A stretch of DNA of 64,000 nt from Lobulomyces angularis (taxonomy: Eukaryota > Chytridiomycota > Chytridiomycetes > Lobulomycetales > Lobulomycetaceae), in NCBI GenBank assembly GCA_027604685.1, contig JADHYX010000082.1, positions 1-64,000 on the forward strand. The letters run 5' to 3'. Positions within the stretch are counted from its first letter, which is position 1. Every line of letters starts with the position of its first letter. Position numbers and translations under genes: made by a program. This document shows positions 15,101-24,100 of this stretch, piece after piece. Under the pieces are notes generated by a model that saw only the letters and a program-made list of their open reading frames with translations, made no database searches and was not told where the DNA came from.

Positions 15101-18100
15101 ATTAAAACTAGTAGTTCTTACTCTATATTGTTCTTTTTTTTCTATTTTACTCTAATTTACTTTTAAATAATTAGCTATAATTTGCTATATTTCTATATTT
15201 ATATTATGTTGTATTATTGAAAATTCAAAACTAATTCGTATTCTATGTTGTGTTTTTGTTGTTCTTATATAAAAATTACCATCAGCTTCAATAAATCCAG
15301 CTAGCCAATTATCATTTGAAATAAAAGTAGTTTTATTCTAAGGACACTATTGAGTTTCTTCAGTTAAAATATTTTTACTTTTCAAATATTTATACAAATT
15401 ACTCTATTGTTCATATTTGGTTTGAGTTCTAATATTTCCATTCTATAACTCAAATACTTTATATAGATCTTTCTATGCTGTTACATGCTATAAATAAGCT
15501 TGTTTACCAGGTAAAGCTCTAATACTATATTTACTAAAAAGAGTAGACTAAACTGATACAAAAGCAAAATCTTTTTTTGGAAAAGTGATTTGCTAAGAAG
15601 GATATAATATTTTATTATTTTGATTTATTTCTTTTTTTGGAATATATATATAACCATCTCCTTCATAAAATCCTGTAAAATATGAAGGCAAAAAGAAACT
15701 AGAGAGAATCTACTCTGACGTAAAGTCTCTGAGGATCCCTTTGTCAAAGGTTTCCCAACAAGAAGAATTTTGACTATGCTAAATTTGCATTTCTTCTTGT
15801 GCATGAAATAATATTTCATGTGCTGATTGTCCAATTATTTGGATGTCCCAGCATATAGTCAGAATTCTATTACAATATCTCAGGATATCATATTGTAATA
15901 GGGCACAATTTGCACCTGCCAATACTGGCTATGAAAGTAGTAGTAACCATGCTGTAATAAATACACTCCATACAAATAAAGGTAATTTTTCCATAGTCAT
16001 ACCAGGGGCACGCATATTAATAATAGTAGTAATTAAATTAATTGCCAAACCCTCAAGTGTAATAATAATTATTTAAACACTTCCTGTAACTTATGAACCT
16101 GAAAGGATTTACCATAGTCCTTGAGAATGTAAAGATGACATCGAGGATTCCGACTGTACATTAAGCCCGCATTTACATGCGAACCCACCAGTGAACCAGT
16201 CTGTAGCGATAGTGTATTCTACCGACGGTCTAAATTAAGTTAACCGTTTTCACTAATATTGCAATTCCCAATTACTGCTGCTGCAGTAGGAGGAAATTAC
16301 TATGGTCATTTAATTTATAATACATAGAATGATGCATATATGGTTTAACAATAGAAGATAATAATGGCATAGATCCAGCTCTAACATATAAAGAATATTG
16401 AGATTTGTTATGACAATGTAAAGATGTTTTCTAATTATATTTTTTCCACTAGATTTGGCCTAAATATTCAACCTCTAATTTAGTAAAACTATGGGTACAC
16501 TATCTCATTCCACTACTATTAAGAGTACCATCATCCATAATCCAAATAGCTAAAGCTTGAGGAGTTAAGAAATCCCCTATATTAAATGGTACAATTTTTA
16601 TACCTTGATAATAAAATAGATCATGTATCCAATTTAAACTAGAATAAGAATACGTACGTAAACGAAAATAAAATCGTATTTTACCACCTTTAACAACTCT
16701 TCTTTCTAATTTAGGTCGTTCATATTTACAGTAACCATAGTCAGATAACTATTTATGAAACCACATTAAATATTCTACATTACTATCCTCTTGTTGCATA
16801 ATAAATCGAGTACCAATTTTAAGACGTTCTCCATAACCATCACCCAATAAAGTACCAAATAAGATAGACTAAATAGGAAGATTATGAGGACCAATTCGAT
16901 CCTAAGCTTTAGTTCTAGGTAAAATAAAGGGTAAACTACTAATTAACCATGTTGGGCAACATTCATTACCCATAAGAGAAGAAAATCCAGCTATATGTAA
17001 ACTCTAAATAGAAAGATCTACAGCTGCACCCATATGATAAGGGGTATCTGACTATGGTGGATATCAATTTAATCCTTTTCTTTAAAAAAGGTTTGGACTA
17101 TACCTTCATTTAACCTTATTTTACATTATTTTTATTAATTCGAATAGAACGAATATTACGCATCAAATTACGTATTTTTTCAAGAGATTGAAAATGCTTT
17201 TTTATGTTTACTAAAAGATCGAGCCCATATTCTATATTATAGAGCTTTCATTCCTTTCATAGTATAAAAAAAATAATCAACTATAATAGATACACCATTA
17301 TTACTATAAATTACAACCGTATTATATTAAAATTATAGCAATAGCTTTTAGAACGATAATATCTAGTTTTTATGTAATTTCAAATGCATGAACTATTCGT
17401 TTAGGTCCTTTATTAACTAGATAAAAACTACCTAAAGCTTCAGTAACACCAACTAGCCAAGATTTAGACATTACAAAAAGAACTTCTGCTTTCTCCATTT
17501 TGTACTATTCTTTATCTCCTTTTTTATGAACTATGTCCCAAGCAGGTAACACGTAGTGCATAGGCAAAGAATTTTTATAAATTATCTAATTATTTTTATC
17601 AGCATTGATTATAGTAGATTCATTAAATATAATTGAAATTTAGTGTAATTGTAATGTTTACTAGTAAGTAGTGGATAATTATCAAATATAGGTAGAATAT
17701 ATTGGCATATATGTTTAATGTTACGAACTCTAAATTCAGTAGAATTATTTTTATCATCAATGGATATAGAACCAACACCCACTATATTTTTAATAAAGTA
17801 GACGTAGATTAGAATTACTTTGACCTATTTTGAAACAAAATGTCGTGCAAAATAAAAAGTACCATCTCCATTAGTAACACCAACTAGCCATTCATATTGC
17901 TTTATTTGTTGCTCTATATTTAGTATTTCCGCGGTTAAATGCACTACGTGTAGTCTCTGATGGATTATATTCCAATTTATTATTTTCCTAATTATTGTTT
18001 GATATAACCCAGGCGGATTGTCCCCGTGTTGATGACATTTTTACATCATACTTACAAGCAATATGAGTATTCATCTCCGAATTGAGGAGTTTCCCGCATC

Positions 18101-21100
18101 GAGTAGTGTTTATTTGAATAAATAGAATAGCAACAATTATACTATTTATATTGGACAACATATCACTTTTTAGTTTTATTGTCCAACCTGTACCTGCACC
18201 TCCTGCTAATAGACCAGTAGTTAATAAGATCTAAGAAGGGGGTAACAACCAAAAACTAATATTATTCTAACGTGGAAATCAATTTATATATGCACTTTCG
18301 TGCACATCTGGACTATGTCTTCATCCTTCATTCACATAAGATAGTAAAATATCGTCAAAATAGCTTTTACTATTATACCGGCTACGCATCTTATTTGTCA
18401 TTCATGAAGGAGCCTGGCGTATTTTGGCTTATTAAGCCAACTGTATTTATGTAATACAAGTCTCTGAGGATCCTACTTTATGAATTATATCCTCTTTTTT
18501 TGGGTAGAATTCATATTTGGTTTCCTGCATATTCTCCCCATGTATATATTTATTATTCATGCTCATAATTCCTATTTTATAGGATATATATTATAATAAT
18601 ACGTAGATTATAATAATACGTAGGTGAAAATAATACGTAGGTGAAAATGATTTGGGCATTCATTGAAATATTCCTATTATGAGTTTTATATATCTGTTCT
18701 TTTCGTTTATTATTTAAAGATATTATTGGTTTTCCTATTTGTTTTTACTATTGAATTTTAGGATAAATATCTAAAAAAGGCAACAAATCCTTCGAGGAAT
18801 TCCATGCATATGGCCAAGTATAATTTGTTTTGTTACCAAAACAATAGGCATTTAAAGAATAAGATTATTAAGATGATCCCAATTAAAATATGTTCTTTTA
18901 TCATTCATACAATTTTTAGATATTTTAATTATTGATTTTCCTTTATCTTTCAAATGGATTTTATCTATTATCTATTTATGTGCATTTTTCCATTCTTTAA
19001 AATCTAGATATTTGCTACTAAATAGAGGATAATTATCAAGATAATCTATCAACAATTGAACAGATTTTTGATTTTCAATTTTTATAATATAATAACTATT
19101 TTTATAATTCTATCTTGTTCTAATATTTAGTTTTATATCAAACTACTCGCATATTTTAGATATTATTGGTTTATAACTTTCTTTAGTTTTTGGATATATC
19201 ATTCGTTGTTCTAGGCTAAATTTACATTGAATTTGTTTTGGAGTATATTTAATATAAAAACCCCCATCAGCATCTATAAAACCAGCCTACCAACTATTAT
19301 CTTCTATTTTAGTAGAATCCAAAGGTAGTTTAGTAATATTAGATGAATGATTTTTATTCATCCAATCTACCAAGATATTAAATTGATCTATCTTAGGTGT
19401 TCTAAATTTACCATTTATTAGATTTATTATCCGTTTAATTGTTTTTATACTCCCAAATCTAAGTTCTATTGAATTAGTATTTCTTTTTACTATAAAACCA
19501 CTAGATTTACCACCGATTTTATTATAGAGAAATTCGGCGAGAGGTTTATCTTTAATATTAAAAGTTATACCCAAAATAATTCTATTTTTATTAGTGATGG
19601 ATATATATCCATCACCTTCTATCTAACCTGTCAAATAATAACCAAAATTATGTTCTTTTTCTTTTATTATATTATTTCTTGTTTGTTTAATTGGTACCCC
19701 CAACTGGGCGTTACATGATGTATACATATTAACGTTATACACACATGCATTAGATTCATCTTTCTTTTTATTCTCTTTAGAATATTTTGCCATCAATATT
19801 GTTATCGTATAGTATTTTATCCTATACTTCTTATGATTACTCATAAGTTCAGACTATGTCATTCATCTTCTCGTCATATTCGCTCCATAGAAGCGTAGTA
19901 AACGAAGTATTAGATGATCAGGCGTTCTTGGACTTTCTTTTATGTGTATATAAAAGAAAGAAAGTAGAGCTAATTACTTTTAGTTTATTGTTGGTAGAAC
20001 TCACTATCTAGTCGTTAAACGTTATCCTCACTTAATTGTACATATGTACAAATCTACCGTAAAGATCTTCGCTGTAAATTGTCCTATAAAGGAGATTTTT
20101 ACAATTAACCTGATTATTCATTGTTTCATTATAAAACAAGGGACATGAATAATATAGTATATTATCTTCAAATAGGGTTGTATGAACCTATTCTATGTGT
20201 TAACATAGAATACACATTAATTATATAGGCTCCATCTTAAATAGCAGAATACAAAGACATAGGACAATAGTGTGTATTTATAAATTAAGTATATCTATAA
20301 GATGTTCCCAGTTAATTTTATTATTATTATACTTAATTTGTTCTTCTTTTATATAAATTTTCTATTTATCTCTTTGTATTTTTTGATCTTTTTTATCTTC
20401 CTATTCATTTATTGATTGTATTACTTCTAGAGATTTAGACCAATAAAGATATTTCATTCTTTTACTAGTAAACTATTGATATTTTTTTAGATATGTATCT
20501 AGAAAACATAGTATAGATCTATTTTGAGAAGACAATATCCAATAACTTTTACCAGCATGAATACTTTGACCCAAATTCAATTTAAATTCTTTACTTATTT
20601 GTCGAAGTATTGGTTCATATGGAATACTAGTTTTACTATCAAACATTCTTTGTTCAAGTCTAAATCTTATTATTATACGTGAATTATCTTTAATTTTTCT
20701 AATACTAGCGTCAAAACTCCCATCAGCATCTATAAATCCTGCCAACCAATGATTATTAATCAAATCAGATACCTACATCTCGTTTGATGCACCTTCTATT
20801 TTATACCATTTTTTCTAAGCAATAAATTGATGAATTTTTGGTGTTCTTAGTTTACCATCTATCTAATTAATAATATTTATATGTGATTCCTTATTAGTTA
20901 TAACCTAAACATATGCATGTTCTTTACGTTTATGTCTAATATTACCACCAAGTATTTGTTTCAATTTAAAGACAATAGGATATTCTTTTTCATGAAATGT
21001 AATACAAAAATGAGGAGTAGATTTAGAAGTTTTTGAGATCCAAATATGTCCATCTCCTTCCCAAAGACCTGCTATATAATGACCACATAAGTGTGTATAT

Positions 21101-24100
21101 TTATGTGTATTTGACACTGAATTTGAAGTTACTATATTATGGTATTTTCCATCCGGAGCTCCAACCATAACTGGTACGAGCCAATTCATTTAATCCTTTT
21201 CTTTAAAAAAGGTTTGGACTATATCTTCTCCTTATTAAAAGGAGCACTACGTATATTTCTATAAATATTATAGAAAGCTTTTTTCCTGCGTCTCTGAGGA
21301 TCCTACAAGCTATATTATAATATATGAGATGGAACATCCCAATATACCATATGAGAGTCATACAATAAAATATTATAAAAGGCGTTGGTTTCCTGCGGGT
21401 TGTCCATTATATATAACTTTTAATATAACTAAATTTATGCATCGCAAGCAATGCTTACCCTTTAATAAAATAAAAGTTCTTTAGGAGTTTCTCGACATAC
21501 AGTAGTGTAATAATCCCTTATCTTTCGATAAAAGACGGCAATTGAATTATGTTGAAATGTTATGTGATCATTATGGAAAAAGTTCAAGATGTGACCAATT
21601 AAAGTTTTTTCGAAAAGAATTCATACCTGATTTTATAAATTTAGCTTGATTAATAATTTCTTTTTTTTTTAGAGTTGAAATATTAGTATCCGCTCCCTAG
21701 GGAGCGGAAGCTAGATCTATTATTTTACACCAATCAATATAATCCATATATTTACTAGAATACTAAGGATACATTTCAAAATAACTTCTTAGTATTTTTT
21801 TTGATCTTATAGAGGCAGCTACAAAATAGTATTGATAAGTTATAGATTGATTCTAAAAACGAGATCTAGTATATACATTTACGCTTAGATGATTTGCAAT
21901 TTTAGACTAAATATCAAAATATGAAGTACCATATCCCTCTTCTATTATAGATCTATGATAAGTTTGTCTCTATTCAATTCTAAATTGGGTTTGAATACGA
22001 ACATTATTAGTATTAGATCTAGGTGCAATGATGGTATTAAAATTACCATCAGCATCTACAAAACCTGCAAACCAGTTATTATTTTCAATAGGAGAAAAAT
22101 CCTACCCTTTTTGTACTTTCAATTTAGGATAATTTCCTCCTTTGGTATTCTAATATGTCTAACTTCTTTCATTTATCCATATTATCTATCTATTCTAAGC
22201 TTCCTATTTAGGTGTACGAAAATATCCATGTACCTATTGTATTACTCTATACAGTCCAGCATATTGAGATATTTCCTAAAGAATATATTTACCTTGTTTA
22301 GGTATACTAATACGTCCATATCCTATTCTATTAATCAATATTTTAACCAATGGCATATCTTTTTCATTAAAACAAATTCTTATCTAAGGTTGTCTATTCA
22401 TTATAGTAGGTACTATAATAGTACCATCTCCTTCTATCAACCCCGCTAGATAAGATCCCTATTTGTTTTGTGTTTTTTCTTTATTTTGTTCTTTTTCTAC
22501 TTCTTTTTTTGACACATCATACGAATTAGGGTTATTTTCCAATATTTTAGAGACATCTTTTATCTACATAATATGCTTACCAAATCCTCCAATCTAAATA
22601 GGCATTACCATAGTGAGATAAGATACCATCTCCCATAAGGATAACAATATCTCCCTCCGAGAACCGTACGTGCAGCTTTCACTGCATACGGCTCCTCATT
22701 TTATTTTTTTCTCAGTAAGAAGTTTTATTGATTTTTTATATTTTACCGTCATATATTCCCTTATGAAAATTTTCATGACAAGATCTACACACAGCGATTT
22801 GTTTTCGTTTCATTGCTTTGTCAATGTCCTTAAATCCTTTAATTTGTGCTTTTAGAGATTTAATATGATGCATTTCTATATTGTCAGTAGCACCACATAC
22901 TGTGCATGTTTTATCAATATTTGATATGCTACGTAGTTGGTAATACATTATATCAAATGGATCTTTTTGGTTAATATTGAATCTGCTAGGATAAGCAAAA
23001 GATTTCTTTATTTTCAATGATATTGTTTTCTTTCCATCTTCTGTTTTAACCTTAATCGGGTTTCCATATTTTTTAAATACAGCTGCCCTAGAATTCATAT
23101 TCATTTTTTTTGCAATGGTTTTAGCACAGCTGTGAACCAGCTAATATTGTATGAATTGAAGTCTATATTTGTCTTTAGCACATGAGTAAAAGTTGATCAG
23201 GCCTTGAATTACATAGTTATATCTTATTATAATTTCTGTAATCGGGAGGCTAATCCATGCAGCTTTTCCAGTGGGAATAATAAGTCCTTTATTATAGTCC
23301 TCAATTCTGCATATGCTTTGATTTTCTAGTTTTTCAATAATCATTTGAATAGGAATCATAAGATTTATATTATTAGCGGCAATCCTAGATTTAACTATTC
23401 TATTTGAGTATTGTTTATAAATAGTTTTTTGATTATGGTTTCGGGAGAAAGGAACATATATATTAAGTCCAAGAAAAAGACATTTATCTTGAGACTTCGT
23501 AATCTTTTCTATAGACATGGTAAGTTTAAGTTCATCTTTAAGGAAAATTTTAATTTCTTCTTTAAGTTTTTCAGACAATTGAGCACTACCATTGATTCCT
23601 ACCTAGAAATCGTCCGCGTATCTAATATAATATATTCTATTTCCAGTGGATCTAACTATAGAAGGAATTTTTCCTCTTTCCCTTTTTAGGTCTTTCTATT
23701 TATTATATCCATCTTTAACTAGTTTCAGTCCTTTATTCATTCTTCTATATATTGTATGAATTTTTGATTCAATTTGTCTATATATAGTATTTATTTCCGT
23801 TGTATTTCCAGAGGTGTAGCTTTCATCACATTTATCTTTCATGAATTTATCAAATTCATGGAGATATATATTAGACAAAATAGGACTCTATACACTTCCT
23901 TGAGGAGTTCCAACTAGTGCATCAGTTTTATTTGATTTTTTAACCTCAACGTATCCAGCTCTAATAGCTTTCCAAATCAGATCTATGAATTCCTGATCTT
24001 TCACTCTCATTTCTATAAGAGAAATAAGTTTATGGTGGTCTATAGTATCAAAGTAGCTTTTTATGTCTCCTTCTATAAACCAATTTATAGATTTCCAAGT

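Larger units (their letters stand above)
18280..19788 (-). other. Group I intron cox1-I4
   Basis: 5' site ATGGC^AAAATA (inferred, after C rather than U); 3' site ...TAAATTG^ATTTCCACG, joining MA-FPRLNN. A P9-like hairpin (GTGCACGAAAGTGCA) precedes the 3' site. S element AAGACATAGTCC near 18312. Confidence 0.75.

Noticed and set aside
15843..16076. 77-codon plus-strand ORF
   Set aside because: Antisense shadow of cox1 exon 7.
16046..16140. Apparent cox1 exon with three in-frame TAA codons (SSLHSQG...IIIITLEG before AINLITT)
   Set aside because: The true upstream exon ends SSLMG at 16968 and the terminal G at 16046 is a normal 3' splice site. This stretch is intron I6, so no stop-codon readthrough or bypass is needed.
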